DNA of 64,000 bases from assembly GCF_900141785.1 (NCBI RefSeq), contig NZ_FQYP01000004.1:1-64000 (forward strand). Direction: 5' to 3'. Positions 37,104-46,659 of this stretch are shown in pieces; within the stretch, counting starts at the first letter, position 1; each line of letters begins with the position of its first letter. The position numbers were made by a program, and so were the translations under genes. Below the pieces are notes generated by a model. The model was given only the letters and a program-made list of their open reading frames with translations, did no database searches and was not told the DNA's origin. The DNA is from Aquimarina spongiae (GTDB lineage: Bacteria; Bacteroidota; Bacteroidia; Flavobacteriales; Flavobacteriaceae).

Positions 37104-37760
37104 TTAGTTGTTTTTAAAATATTTTACCGCCTGTACAATTACATTCTCAACCGTAGGCTTGTTGGCTATTTGTATTTGATCGGTATGCTTTTTGATCGAT
37201 GATGCCGTAGTGTTTCCTATACAAAAAGCTACACTTTGAGCAACATCGTTTTGAGATGTATAGCTCTGCACACCCGAAGGACTAAAAAACAGTATTCCAT
37301 CAAAAACCCGATCAAATTTCTTTGGGGCTAATACAGTTTTGTATACCATCTCTTCTGAAAATTGAATACTATTTTCTTTCAAAATCTGAGGTAGTTCTTC
37401 TCTTCTTTTATCTCCACAAAAAAACGCAAAAGTGTCATTTTTATACGTTTTTGCAATGATTTTGGCTAAATCCGAAGCATTTTGAGCAGTTTCTATTACT
37501 TTTTGCCCATTTTCTTCAAGCAATTTTTTTGTATTTTGCCCTACACAAAAACAATTTGAAACGCTTATTCCAACTTGCAAAACTGCCTTTACTGCATTTT
37601 TGCTTGTGAAAATCGCATTCTCCACTGCCCCATTATATTCAAAACTAACTGGCTCGATGGTGATGGCATCATAATCTACAAAACCTAACCCGGCGTTTAA
37701 CAATAACTCTCTTTGCGCAACAGATAGTTTTTTGGTAGACAATACAGTAGCCAAACTCAT
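37104..37760 (-). CDS. hemD: Uroporphyrinogen-III synthase
   Basis: The 218-residue protein shows the weakly conserved two-lobed HemD pattern: IFTSKNAVKAVLQ in the first lobe, CVGQNTKKLLEENG at the hinge, FFCGDKRREELPQIL, and FFSPSGVQSY then CIGNTTASSIKKH at the end. It closes and inverts hydroxymethylbilane to uroporphyrinogen III. The start overlaps the hemC stop by one base (TAATG), so the two are translationally coupled. Confidence 0.93.
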   Translation of the reverse strand: MSLATVLSTKKLSVAQRELLLNAGLGFVDYDAITIEPVSFEYNGAVENAIFTSKNAVKAVLQVGISVSNCFCVGQNTKKLLEENGQKVIETAQNASDLAKIIAKTYKNDTFAFFCGDKRREELPQILKENSIQFSEEMVYKTVLAPKKFDRVFDGILFFSPSGVQSYTSQNDVAQSVAFCIGNTTASSIKKHTDQIQIANKPTVENVIVQAVKYFKNN

Positions 37761-38674
37761 TACTTCATCATAGATTTAATCTCCTTCATCAATGCTGTCC
37801 CACCATTGTTCAATATCTCTTTTGCACATTGTTCTCCTAGTTGTTGCTCATTCTCGATATTGATCTTTTTCTCTACCTCGATCTTTTGTTTTCCATCTAG
37901 GCTAAACAACACTCCTTTAAAATCAATAATGTCTTCTTCTACCACTCTTGCCAATGCTCCTATAGGTGCAGTACATCCTCCTTCCAGCACTCTCAAAAAC
38001 TCTCTTTCTATGTGCACGCATAAGGCGGTAGTAGTATCATTAAGATGCTGCAAAGCCTCTTTACAATAGGTATCTTCTTCTTTTGCTACTACCAGCATTG
38101 CTCCTTGTGCAGGTGCAGGTGTCATCCAATCTAGATCGATGTAATTTTCGGGTTTTAAATTGATACGCTCTAATCCAGCAGCAGCAAATATGGCTCCGTT
38201 CCAGGTGTTATCAGTTAACTTTTGCATCCTTGTGTTTACGTTTCCGCGTAAGTCAACAACTGTATGCTCAGGAAACTTATGTAACCATTGTGCTTTACGA
38301 CGCAGACTCCCTGTAGCGATAACCCCTTGTGTATCTAAAAAATCAAGCCCCTTATGAACCAAAATGTCATTTACATTGGCTCTTTTCAGCACTGCAGCTT
38401 CAACAATACCATGCGGTAATCGTGTAGGAACATCTTTCATTGAGTGCACCGCAATATCGATGTCGTTATTCAGCATAGCAACATCCAAAGTCTTTGTAAA
38501 AATCCCTGTAATCCCTAACTCATACAAGGGTTTATCCAAAACAATGTCACCCGTAGATTTTACGGGAAGTAACTCACTGTCATATCCTGCTTCCTGTAGT
38601 AACTTTTGAACAGTTTTTGCCTGCCAAAGGGCCAACTCACTATCTCTGGTACCTATACGGATTTTCTTACCCAA
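37760..38674 (-). CDS. hemC: Hydroxymethylbilane synthase (porphobilinogen deaminase)
   Basis: The 304-residue enzyme polymerises four porphobilinogens to hydroxymethylbilane. Signatures include RIGTRDSELALWQA, AVHSMKDVPT, ATGSLRRKAQW, VDLRGNVNTRM, APAQGAM and the dipyrromethane-cofactor Cys234 in LEGGCTAPIGALA. It begins 2 bases after hemA. Confidence 0.98.
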   Translation of the reverse strand: MGKKIRIGTRDSELALWQAKTVQKLLQEAGYDSELLPVKSTGDIVLDKPLYELGITGIFTKTLDVAMLNNDIDIAVHSMKDVPTRLPHGIVEAAVLKRANVNDILVHKGLDFLDTQGVIATGSLRRKAQWLHKFPEHTVVDLRGNVNTRMQKLTDNTWNGAIFAAAGLERINLKPENYIDLDWMTPAPAQGAMLVVAKEEDTYCKEALQHLNDTTTALCVHIEREFLRVLEGGCTAPIGALARVVEEDIIDFKGVLFSLDGKQKIEVEKKINIENEQQLGEQCAKEILNNGGTALMKEIKSMMK

Positions 38675-38676
38675 GA

Positions 38677-39927
38677 TTATTTATTTTGTAATTGAAAAAC
38701 TTTTTGAATCAGTTCGATGCTCTCGTCTGCAGAAGTAGTAGCATCTTTTAAATGGTTTGCAAAATGATTCGTAATTTTTTGAATAATACGATCACTAATC
38801 AACTCCGCCTGTTCTTCATCAAAACCGTCGTATTTCTTGCGTTGCAAGTTGATTTCAGCTTCTTTAAACGAAGCTAATTTATGTTTCAGTGCCTTAATGG
38901 TAGGCGCAAATTTCCTGGTATCCAACCAGCTATCAAACTCTGTTTGCACCTCTGCTATGATGCCTTCAGCATGTGGTACATGTTCCTTTCTCTTTTTCAA
39001 AGTCTGGTCCGTCATTCTTGATAAATCATCCAAATGTACCAAGGTAACGTTAGGATGTTCTGTAACATCTAACGAAACATTTCTAGGTATTGATAAATCA
39101 AGGATTAACAAAGGTTTGTCAGAATGAATAAGTGCTTTGGAGATGGTAGGTTTTTGTGCTCCTGTTGCTACAATAAGCACATCAGATTTGGTGATCTCTG
39201 ATTGAATATTAGCGTAATCTTTAACTACCAAATTGAATTTGCCTGCAATTTCTTCAGCCTTCGTTTTCGTTCTGTTGATCAAAACAATATGATCATTCTT
39301 GGTATGTTTTACTAGATTCTCGCAAGTATTTCGGCCTATCTTTCCTGTTCCAAAAAGCAACAAATTCTTTTCAGAAACATAAGGAACTCTGGCCATAATA
39401 TATTGTACAGCTGCAAAACTTACGGATGTAGCACCGCTAGAAATTTCAGTTTCATTCTTAATACGTTTGCTAGCCTGGATGACTGCATTTACCAAACGCT
39501 CCATAAAAGGATTAAGCATGTTATCTTTTTTGGATTGCTTGAAGCTTATTTTTATCTGACTGATAATTTCAAAATCTCCTAGGATCTGACTATCCAAACC
39601 TGTTCCTACCTTGAAAAGGTGTGAAACCGCCATGCTATTTTTATGTACATAAGCTACCTTTTCAAACTCTTCGACGGTACCTTCAGTATGTTCACAAAGT
39701 AATTTAATCAATTGGAAAGGATGTTCTGCAAAACCATAAAGCTCAGTTCGGTTGCAGGTAGAAATGACTACAAGAGAAGGTATCCCTTCTTCCTTAGCCT
39801 GAAGGAGGATGGTATTCTTGGCTTCGTCATTAATGCTAAAATGTCCTCTTACTTCTGCATCAGCTTTTTTATAACTGAGTCCAATAGCATAAAAATGTTT
39901 TCCTTTAGCGCTCAAATGGGGCTCCAT
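38677..39927 (-). CDS. hemA: Glutamyl-tRNA reductase
   Basis: The protein reduces Glu-tRNA to glutamate-1-semialdehyde, the committed step of C5-pathway heme synthesis. The start is placed at 39927 (MEPHLSAKGKHFYAIGL), giving 416 residues. The longer start at 39954 would lie inside the -7 box at 39952-39959. Motifs are nucleophile Cys58 in STCNRTELYG, GSQILGDFEIISQIK-type tRNA/catalytic segment (here LDSQILGDFEIISQI), a Rossmann region LLFGTGKIGRNTCENL, and the C-terminal dimerisation helices. It is first in the hem operon and divergent from an AraC-type regulator. Confidence 0.96.
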   Translation of the reverse strand: MEPHLSAKGKHFYAIGLSYKKADAEVRGHFSINDEAKNTILLQAKEEGIPSLVVISTCNRTELYGFAEHPFQLIKLLCEHTEGTVEEFEKVAYVHKNSMAVSHLFKVGTGLDSQILGDFEIISQIKISFKQSKKDNMLNPFMERLVNAVIQASKRIKNETEISSGATSVSFAAVQYIMARVPYVSEKNLLLFGTGKIGRNTCENLVKHTKNDHIVLINRTKTKAEEIAGKFNLVVKDYANIQSEITKSDVLIVATGAQKPTISKALIHSDKPLLILDLSIPRNVSLDVTEHPNVTLVHLDDLSRMTDQTLKKRKEHVPHAEGIIAEVQTEFDSWLDTRKFAPTIKALKHKLASFKEAEINLQRKKYDGFDEEQAELISDRIIQKITNHFANHLKDATTSADESIELIQKVFQLQNK

Positions 39928-39951
39928 GTACTGTCTTTTCCTTTTACCGCA

Positions 39952-39959
39952 CAAAAATA
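39952..39959 (-). promoter_or_regulatory. -7 box for hemA
   Basis: TATTTTTG on the minus strand matches the Bacteroidota -7 consensus TAnnTTTG. It lies 25 bases upstream of the hemA start at 39927. No convincing -33 TTG was found at the usual distance. Confidence 0.5.
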
Positions 39960-40001
39960 TTCTACAAACGGGTTATAAAATAACGCTAGAGGAACAATAA
40001 G

Positions 40002-40025
40002 TAACGAAATGCGGTATTATCGTTA
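40002..40025. promoter_or_regulatory. Inverted repeat in the hemA-AraC intergenic region
   Basis: TAACGA (40002-40007) and TCGTTA (40020-40025) form a dyad with a 12-base spacer. It is placed between the -7 boxes of the two divergent genes, where an autoregulating AraC-type protein could act. The arms are short, so this is tentative. Confidence 0.3.
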
Positions 40026-40055
40026 GTTTTTAGGTCAATACTCATCGGAAACCAC

Positions 40056-40063
40056 TATTTTTG
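40056..40063 (+). promoter_or_regulatory. -7 box for the AraC-type regulator at 40129
   Basis: TATTTTTG matches TAnnTTTG and lies 65 bases before the start codon. No good -33 TTG is visible. Confidence 0.4.
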
Positions 40064-40128
40064 TAGGGTAAGTCAAGAATCTTTTTGCGACAGTTTAGAC
40101 TCTTTCTAAATAAAATACGTTTCAAGGT

Positions 40129-41019
40129 ATGAAAATTGAACTAAAAAATAACGCTCCAGGAATTTTGGAAGAAACCCAAATAGAGGACGGTTTTCGCATT
40201 CTCGCTTTCCAAAATGAAATCGATGATAATCAGAATGTTATCCGCGAAATCGACAGTAGTCTTATTCAATTTCACTTTTGTATCAAAGGCTCAGTCAAGT
40301 TCAATTTTAACAACGGAAGTTACTCCATTAACCTAGCCGAAGAAAATTCTTTGTTGCTCTATAACCCACAACGTGATTTACCGATGAATATCGATATGGA
40401 AAAAGATTCCTGGTTGATTACCATATTGATTTCAATAAAAAAATTCCACTCCTTGTTTTCAAAAGAAGCAGACTATATTCCATTTTTGGGAGAAGGTAAC
40501 AGAGATAAGAAATATTATACCGATGCGATTATCACGCCATCGATGGCAGTAGTTCTCAATCAGATCATGAATTATGGACTACATCCTTCTATAAAACAAT
40601 TGTATTATAAAGGAAAAGCTTATGAACTGCTCAGTCTTTATTTTAATCGACCCGAAGATGCCAATATCGAACAGTGTCCTTTTTTGGTGGATGAAGAAAA
40701 TGTTTTAAAGATTAGAAAAGCCAAAGAAATCATTATCGCGCGCATGGCAGAACCCCCAACACTACAAGAACTGTCTAAAGAAATTGGACTCCCTCTAAAA
40801 AAGTTGAAAGACGGGTTCAAGCAAATCTATGGAGAGCCGGTATACGCGTTCTTGTTTGATTACAAAATGGAAGTTGCCAGACAATTACTGGCTTCAGGAA
40901 GTCATAATGTAAACGAAGTAGGATTAAAAGTTGGCTATAGCACCGCGAGCCATTTTATTGCAGCATTCAAAAAGAAGTTTGGGACCACTCCCAAAAAATA
41001 TGTAATGGCTTTATCCTAA
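40129..41019 (+). CDS. AraC-family regulator A (PchR-like), divergent from hemA
   Basis: The 296-residue protein has an N-terminal beta-rich sensor domain (about 1-190) with FHFCIKGSVKFNF and LLLYNPQRDLPMNIDM. A C-terminal AraC DNA-binding domain (~205-296) has two helix-turn-helices: LQELSKEIGLPLKKLKDGF and VGLKVGYSTASHFIAAFKKK. The C-terminus FGTTPKKYVMALS is nearly identical to that of regulator B (47385-48269). The overall form resembles PchR-type regulators. The position suggests control of hemA, itself, or the adjoining island, but no effector can be read from the sequence. Confidence 0.9.
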   Translation: MKIELKNNAPGILEETQIEDGFRILAFQNEIDDNQNVIREIDSSLIQFHFCIKGSVKFNFNNGSYSINLAEENSLLLYNPQRDLPMNIDMEKDSWLITILISIKKFHSLFSKEADYIPFLGEGNRDKKYYTDAIITPSMAVVLNQIMNYGLHPSIKQLYYKGKAYELLSLYFNRPEDANIEQCPFLVDEENVLKIRKAKEIIIARMAEPPTLQELSKEIGLPLKKLKDGFKQIYGEPVYAFLFDYKMEVARQLLASGSHNVNEVGLKVGYSTASHFIAAFKKKFGTTPKKYVMALS

Positions 41020-41030
41020 GTTTACTATTA

Positions 41031-42360
41031 TTATCTTTCTTTTTGAGACAACAAGTACTTTTCGGTCTCATTACCGATAAATTCCCCTTTTTCATTTTTG
41101 ATAATAAAATCGAAAACGTCTTTTTCATCAACTGATACGACCACACCTTCCCTAAGATGTTCATTTTTTGAAGACGTATTGTATAAACTCCCTTCTATAA
41201 TCTGTTTTTCCCACCTCAGTACTTTCACCCACATCCATTCTTTATTCGAGTCATTGGTAATTATCGGTGCTTTTATGAGTAGATAATCATCTACTAATCT
41301 ATCCATATTGAATGCTTGTTTTAATGTTGGCAGTTCCTTTCTGGCCAAAGCACTAATCTCTAGAATCTTATCATCGTGTTGCACATACTGTAAATGCCTT
41401 GAAGTATCAAAAATAGTATGTACTAATTTGGTAATTGAATCGGACCTAATTTCTAATTGCAGGTTGTTTTTATCACCTATTTGCGGAGTAGTGTTTTTAA
41501 GCTGAATACTAAATTCCTTTGCCAGATTTATTTCAGAAAAATAGTGGTTCCACTTTTCATTCTTAAGCTCCTTGGGTTCTTTCTATTGATAGTATTGAAT
41601 CTTGACTTACAACTCTTTGTTCTGACAAAGATTGAGCGACTAGCAACAATATGTCTGTATATTTTTTGGATTCCTGGCAAGAAAACTGACGTATAGAAAT
41701 ATCTGGTAGACAAAATTTCTCCATTCCAAAAGTAACTGCTCTGCATCTCGAACTATCTATTTTTTTCATTTTAATAAGAATTTGATCCGCAACATTCGCT
41801 TTGGTATCATCAAAATATCTTATTCTTCTTTTGTTCCAGGCGTCTTCATTAAAATATTCCAGCGTCACAAAATCAGCAATGATATAATTACTCTCTTTAT
41901 TTAATACTGCTAGAAACTTATGAATCTTACGTTGTTCAGTATTGATATTTTGACTGCTTCCATAGAAAGTAATCGCCAAAATACGTTTGCAATGCTGCAA
42001 TGCTACTTTCTCGGTTGGAGATAAGTTTTTCCCAAAGGCTTCTAAGTAATCCAAGCTTGGGGGTTGTAGAACACCGCTCAATTCTTCGATCACCTCTTTA
42101 TAATATCCAGGTTCAGAGCGTCTCGCATTTCGTAGCGTATATTCTTTGTAGTTGGGGAGCATTACCCTGATCAAACTGTCAAATTCTTGTTCAGAAGGTA
42201 AGGATTCATGATCAAGTGCGTAAATACCATAGCTAGTTAAAAAATCATTCGTACTGATGTTGATTTTTGATCGCTCATCACCCAAAATTTGATAGTTTTT
42301 ATCGGTTTTACAACTATAAAAAAAGATTAAGCTGAATATAATACTATAAAATCTCATCAT
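41031..42360 (-). pseudogene. DUF2314 lipoprotein gene split by a frameshift
   Basis: Two adjacent frames look like one gene. The first (42360 to 41563; 265 residues) starts with a lipoprotein signal (MMRFYSIIFSLIFFYSC), has MEKFCLPDISIRQFSCQ, and stops abruptly after SIERTQGA. The second frame is open from 41582 to the stop at 41031 (183 codons) with no ATG, GTG or TTG before the GTG at 41384. It continues with KWNHYFSEINLAKEF and then a DUF2314 domain (YLLIKAPIITNDSNKEWMWV, VSVDEKDVFDFI, GNETEKYLL). A one-base skip between 41585 and 41563 would join them into about 440 residues. The cause is a mutation, a sequencing error, or (less likely) programmed frameshifting. Function unknown; if restored it would be a periplasm-facing lipoprotein. 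Confidence 0.75.
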
Positions 42361-42653
42361 ACTGATTTACAGATATTTGTTATCATCAAAGAAAACATCA
42401 TTTGATGCCTCTATCTACTATTTTAAACTTCAATTTACTAAGTAGTCTTCGATTATGAAATCCAAATTCTTCGGTTTTACACGGTTTTGCCCATTTCTAT
42501 AAGTTTTGAGTGGTAAAAACGTAGGTTATAAGAGTTTTAATCGTGCTCATATTTTTCAGCAATTATCAATGTCACATTAATTTTATCAAAAATTCAAATA
42601 GTACATATTCAGACTCTTAAAAATCTGGATTTTTCACACAAACCAACAAAATC
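42361..42653. other. Intergenic region upstream of the di-heme oxidoreductase gene
   Basis: No gene is seen apart from a 15-codon frame (42455-42502, MKSKFFGFTRFCPFL). The sequence just before and at its start (42433-42463) closely resembles that at the start of AraC regulator B (TTTACTAAGTA, TTCGAT, ATGAAATCC), with a six-base gap. It may be a duplication relic or a leader peptide. The promoter of the gene at 42654 should lie here but no clear -7 box was assigned. Confidence 0.45.
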
Positions 42654-45600
42654 ATGAGGCACAAAACCCAAACAAAGTCTTCAACCCGAAGAAAAGGTAA
42701 ATTACCTTATAGACGGTTAGAACTTAAACCTCTATTTATTCTAATCTGTATTCATGTATTCACTTTCGGTAGTCTTTTTTCTCAGACTAACAACACAAAT
42801 AGTGGTATTGAAGTAGATGGAGGAATTGCTACACTCTATTTCGAGAATCAACCCGAATGGACCGATAACTTTAATTTTCTCTGTTTGAATGATGCCTGCG
42901 TATCTGGAACATTAAACGCAGCTACCAATCGATGGGAAAGACAAGTTAATGCCACAGCAGGTCAAACCTATCAAATTCAAATAAAAATAAGCTCCTCGGT
43001 AGATGGACAATACATCTCGGATCAAATCACAGTGACCGCACAACAAGCAGGAAACAATGACCCAGATCCAGATCCACAACCTAGCTGTAACGATGGTATA
43101 CAAAACCAAGGCGAAACCGATGTAGACTGTGGTGGACCCTGTGCACCTTGTGACGCCCCTAACCCCAATCCTAATCCTGGCGGGGAAACTGTGATTCAAG
43201 CAGAATCAGGATCTCTTCTCGGTAGTGCTCAATATTACAACGATGGTGCCGCTACAAATGGACAAGGAGTAGCCTACATAAGCAGTGTAGGTGCAGGATT
43301 TGCATTACAAAACGTTCCCTCTGCTAGCTCAGTACAACTAAAATATGCCTCGCAACAATCTGGTACATTATCCATATTTGTAAATGGAAACGATGCTGGA
43401 AACATCAGTTTCTCTTCCAACGGAAGTTGGGTGGGCAACTACACTACAGCAACGATAGAAGTAAATGTTCCTCAAAGAGCTACTTTCGAAATTATATATC
43501 AAAGTGGAGATGCTGCCATGAATGTAGATGAACTTACATTTATCGGTCAAGGACAAGATCCTGATCCAACTTGCGATGACGGTATCCTTAATAATGGTGA
43601 AACTGAAATCGACTGTGGGGGACCTAATTGTGACCCTTGTGACAATCCCCCGCCTCCAGTTACAGGACCTGTTATTGCACTTACTAGTAATAGTGAAAAA
43701 GGAACATTCTTGGTTGGTGGACAAGACGCCAATCAACCAGGATTTAGTTTATACACTTTTGATAACGATAATGACTCTTTGCCTTTTAGCGATTGTTACA
43801 ATGGCTGCGAAACAACATGGCCTCCAGTAACCGTACAAAACTCACAAGACCTTATCATTACCAATCAAGTGAACAATACATTTACCAATGGATTTGGACT
43901 CTCTGCAAGATGTGATGGATCTCTACAAGTTACCTATGACAACAAACCCCTATACTACTTTGCAAATGACAATGCAGCAGGAGATACCAATGGAGATAAC
44001 GTAAATGGAGTATGGCACTTGGTGACCAATCAAACAGATCCTGAACCCACTTGTAATGATGGAATTCTTAACAACGGCGAAACCGAAATCGACTGTGGCG
44101 GTCCAAATTGTGACCCTTGTACTACCAATCCTCCTATTGATGGTGGAACATGTGGTGACTATGGACTTACTATTGTAGATGGTCAAGGTGTTATTTATTC
44201 CAGAGAGGATTTAGGTCAAGTACTATATATGTGTACTGGCCCAGAATTTAATGGTTGTGTAGCTCCAGACAAATTAGAAAATGGCTATTATCAAAGAGCA
44301 ATCAATATCACTGTAGGCGAAACCTATGAACTTGGTATACAAGGTGGACCAAATACTACATTTACAGTAGCCGCTGGAGAAGATCGTTGTTATTTTGTAG
44401 CCACTTGTAGTGATGGAGTACAAAACGGAAAGGAAACCGGAATCGACTGTGGGGGACCAGATTGCGACGTCTGCCCTACCTGTGATGATGGTATACAAAA
44501 TGGAGACGAAGAAGGAGTAGACTGTGGCGGAAGCAATTGTACTATAGGTTGTGATGAAGTATGTAATGGTACTCCTAATCCTAATGCTGTAGTTTCTGTA
44601 ACTAATGAAACTGTTGAAAATGAAAATGATGGAACTATTCAATTTACTTTTGACAACGTAGCTTCAAGAGATAATTTAGAATTCAGCATTAATAATGGAA
44701 GTAGTTACCCATATGCTACTCCAGATAACGCAGGATCATTTACTGTAGACAACCTTTCACCCGCTACGTATAATATTTGGGTACGATGGGGAAATAATGA
44801 ATGCCCTATCTTTTTGGGTGAATTTGTGATTCTTGAAGGAGGACCAGCTCCTACCTGTAATGATGGAATTCTGAATCAAGGCGAAGAAAGAGTTGATTGC
44901 GGAGGACCAAATTGTGGCCCTTGTCCAGATGATCCTTGCGGCGAAATAGCACTAGTAAATTATCCACGACCAGCTCTTCCTACTCCAATAATTGGGTCAG
45001 ACGCTGCTCAAGGGTTTGCTTTTGATCTGGCTAACGATTTAAGTACAGTTAGCGTACGTGTTGGACCTGTTGTTCAAATTCAATCTGGGGGAAATCCCGA
45101 TTTTGAATTCCACTGTTCTTGTAACCAGGTTACATTTAACAGTGTGCGAGTAAATGGCACGGTAGCTGTTCCTGAAGCATGTAGAAATGCCGGTGATTTC
45201 TATTATTTCTTTAGATATAAAAAACAAGGAAATACTACCAACGATCCGGGGGATATTTATGTATACTCTGGACTATTTACCACCGCTGGTCAAAGAATTG
45301 ATCCAGACAACAGGCCTACAATTACAAGAGAAGGAGCCAACTGGATGCGTTTTAGACACCCACATGCACAAGATGGTATTACTGAAGCTGTTTTTGATGC
45401 ACAACACAATTCGGATCTGCTCAGAAATATGGATCGTTACAACACTATTTTTACCGATGCTGCCAGTGGACTAATTATAGACCCAAGATTGACCAGAGGT
45501 GATGCCAATTCTGTGCATCCTCATGGCAATGTAGACAATGCCGAAGTAGTTCGTATTGATTATATGGAAAAGGGAGATTCTTCACCTCCCACCTACGCAA

Positions 45601-46652
45601 AGAGCGCCGGACAGGATGCAGGAAAATGGGGATATGGTAATATTGTAACCTACGAAATCACTGCAGTAACAGGAGGTAGTGGTGCGCAGACCTATAACAC
45701 CTTCCAAAACTATGTAGTTGGTGAAGGATTGAATACGCTGGGGGATCCTAGATTATCGTTGGCAGGTAGAGCAAGTACCTATATGGTACTACCGGGATTT
45801 GGATCACATGTAGATCTGGAAGCAGATGCCATATTTACACAACACATCATTACCTTAACCAGTGAAGACGATGTGGATGATTTCTTAGAAGGACATCACC
45901 TATTCCACGGAGTAAGGCATAGACGTAATGGAAATGATCCAGGAAACATTTTAGGAGAAATCAATATAGGATCTACTAACTGTCAGGAATGTCATTTTAG
46001 AGATGGTAGAGGTTCTAAATTAGAGAGAACAAGAGATGGAGATATGAGAGTACCACCTCCAGTATACGGAGTAGGAATTCTTCAATATATCGCTGGAGCC
46101 CAAGCAAAACTTGCCTGGAAAGGAGATGTACCTACGGTAGAACAACAAGTGAAAAATGCTTTAATCAATGACCATGGTATCGATCCTGAAACGGATATCT
46201 CTTCAAAAGATTTACGACAATTGGTAGCTTACACAGAATTCTTAACGGTACCGACCAGAAGTCCTGGAGCTTACGATATACCAGGTGTGGAAGAAGGAGA
46301 CAAAACGTTCCACCGAATAGGGTGTACAAGTTGTCACTCTCCTACACAAATAACAAGTAGCTCTGCACCGGCAGAATTCAGAAATCTTACTATAAGACCT
46401 TATACAGACATGAAACTGCATACAGTTACAGATGAGCCTTATAGGACTCCACCACTATGGGGATTAGGAAGAAACATAGATCTTCTTGAGAGAAATGGCA
46501 AAGCCCTGATCTTGATGCATGATGGTAGAGCAACTACCCTAGATGGAGCAATTCAAGCTCACGGCGGGGAAGCCAATGGATCAAGAGCGGCTTACAACAA
46601 TTTAAGTCAGCAACAAAAAGACAATCTTATCAAATTCTTAAAAACTCTTTAA
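42654..46652 (+). CDS. Mosaic secreted di-heme oxidoreductase with CBM6-like module
   Basis: This is a 1332-residue exported protein. A basic N-terminus and hydrophobic segment (26-44, ending FSQ) form the signal. Six Cys-rich repeats of the type CNDGILNNGETEIDCGGP lie near 144, 307, 467, 585, 610 and 735. Between them are a CBM6-like domain (~178-298, QAESGSLLGSAQYY), a secreted-repeat (PF03640-like) domain (~336-458, GCETTWPPVTV then NKPLYYFANDN), and two short beta modules. The C-terminus (~890-1332) is a di-haem oxidoreductase of the DHOR/MauG-like type with two CxxCH motifs, CQECH (1110-1114) and CTSCH (1224-1228), followed by a possible ligand region (ALILMHDGRATTLDGAIQAH). Substrate unknown; carbohydrate-linked redox chemistry is an inference. 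No T9SS sorting domain is visible at its end. Confidence 0.88.
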   Translation: MRHKTQTKSSTRRKGKLPYRRLELKPLFILICIHVFTFGSLFSQTNNTNSGIEVDGGIATLYFENQPEWTDNFNFLCLNDACVSGTLNAATNRWERQVNATAGQTYQIQIKISSSVDGQYISDQITVTAQQAGNNDPDPDPQPSCNDGIQNQGETDVDCGGPCAPCDAPNPNPNPGGETVIQAESGSLLGSAQYYNDGAATNGQGVAYISSVGAGFALQNVPSASSVQLKYASQQSGTLSIFVNGNDAGNISFSSNGSWVGNYTTATIEVNVPQRATFEIIYQSGDAAMNVDELTFIGQGQDPDPTCDDGILNNGETEIDCGGPNCDPCDNPPPPVTGPVIALTSNSEKGTFLVGGQDANQPGFSLYTFDNDNDSLPFSDCYNGCETTWPPVTVQNSQDLIITNQVNNTFTNGFGLSARCDGSLQVTYDNKPLYYFANDNAAGDTNGDNVNGVWHLVTNQTDPEPTCNDGILNNGETEIDCGGPNCDPCTTNPPIDGGTCGDYGLTIVDGQGVIYSREDLGQVLYMCTGPEFNGCVAPDKLENGYYQRAINITVGETYELGIQGGPNTTFTVAAGEDRCYFVATCSDGVQNGKETGIDCGGPDCDVCPTCDDGIQNGDEEGVDCGGSNCTIGCDEVCNGTPNPNAVVSVTNETVENENDGTIQFTFDNVASRDNLEFSINNGSSYPYATPDNAGSFTVDNLSPATYNIWVRWGNNECPIFLGEFVILEGGPAPTCNDGILNQGEERVDCGGPNCGPCPDDPCGEIALVNYPRPALPTPIIGSDAAQGFAFDLANDLSTVSVRVGPVVQIQSGGNPDFEFHCSCNQVTFNSVRVNGTVAVPEACRNAGDFYYFFRYKKQGNTTNDPGDIYVYSGLFTTAGQRIDPDNRPTITREGANWMRFRHPHAQDGITEAVFDAQHNSDLLRNMDRYNTIFTDAASGLIIDPRLTRGDANSVHPHGNVDNAEVVRIDYMEKGDSSPPTYAKSAGQDAGKWGYGNIVTYEITAVTGGSGAQTYNTFQNYVVGEGLNTLGDPRLSLAGRASTYMVLPGFGSHVDLEADAIFTQHIITLTSEDDVDDFLEGHHLFHGVRHRRNGNDPGNILGEINIGSTNCQECHFRDGRGSKLERTRDGDMRVPPPVYGVGILQYIAGAQAKLAWKGDVPTVEQQVKNALINDHGIDPETDISSKDLRQLVAYTEFLTVPTRSPGAYDIPGVEEGDKTFHRIGCTSCHSPTQITSSSAPAEFRNLTIRPYTDMKLHTVTDEPYRTPPLWGLGRNIDLLERNGKALILMHDGRATTLDGAIQAHGGEANGSRAAYNNLSQQQKDNLIKFLKTL

Positions 46653-46659
46653 CCAACAT

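Noticed and set aside
41031..41384. DUF2314 frame as a complete stand-alone gene starting at GTG 41384
   Set aside because: The same frame is open for 66 further codons of plausible protein upstream with no start codon, which fits a frameshifted larger gene better.
43082..44930. Regularly recurring Cys-rich units as a CRISPR or DNA repeat array
   Set aside because: The units are in-frame protein repeats at unequal distances within the di-heme protein; the DNA is not identical between them.
43368..45227. Minus-strand frames opposite the di-heme gene
   Set aside because: They are low-complexity antisense shadows with no start context or domain features.
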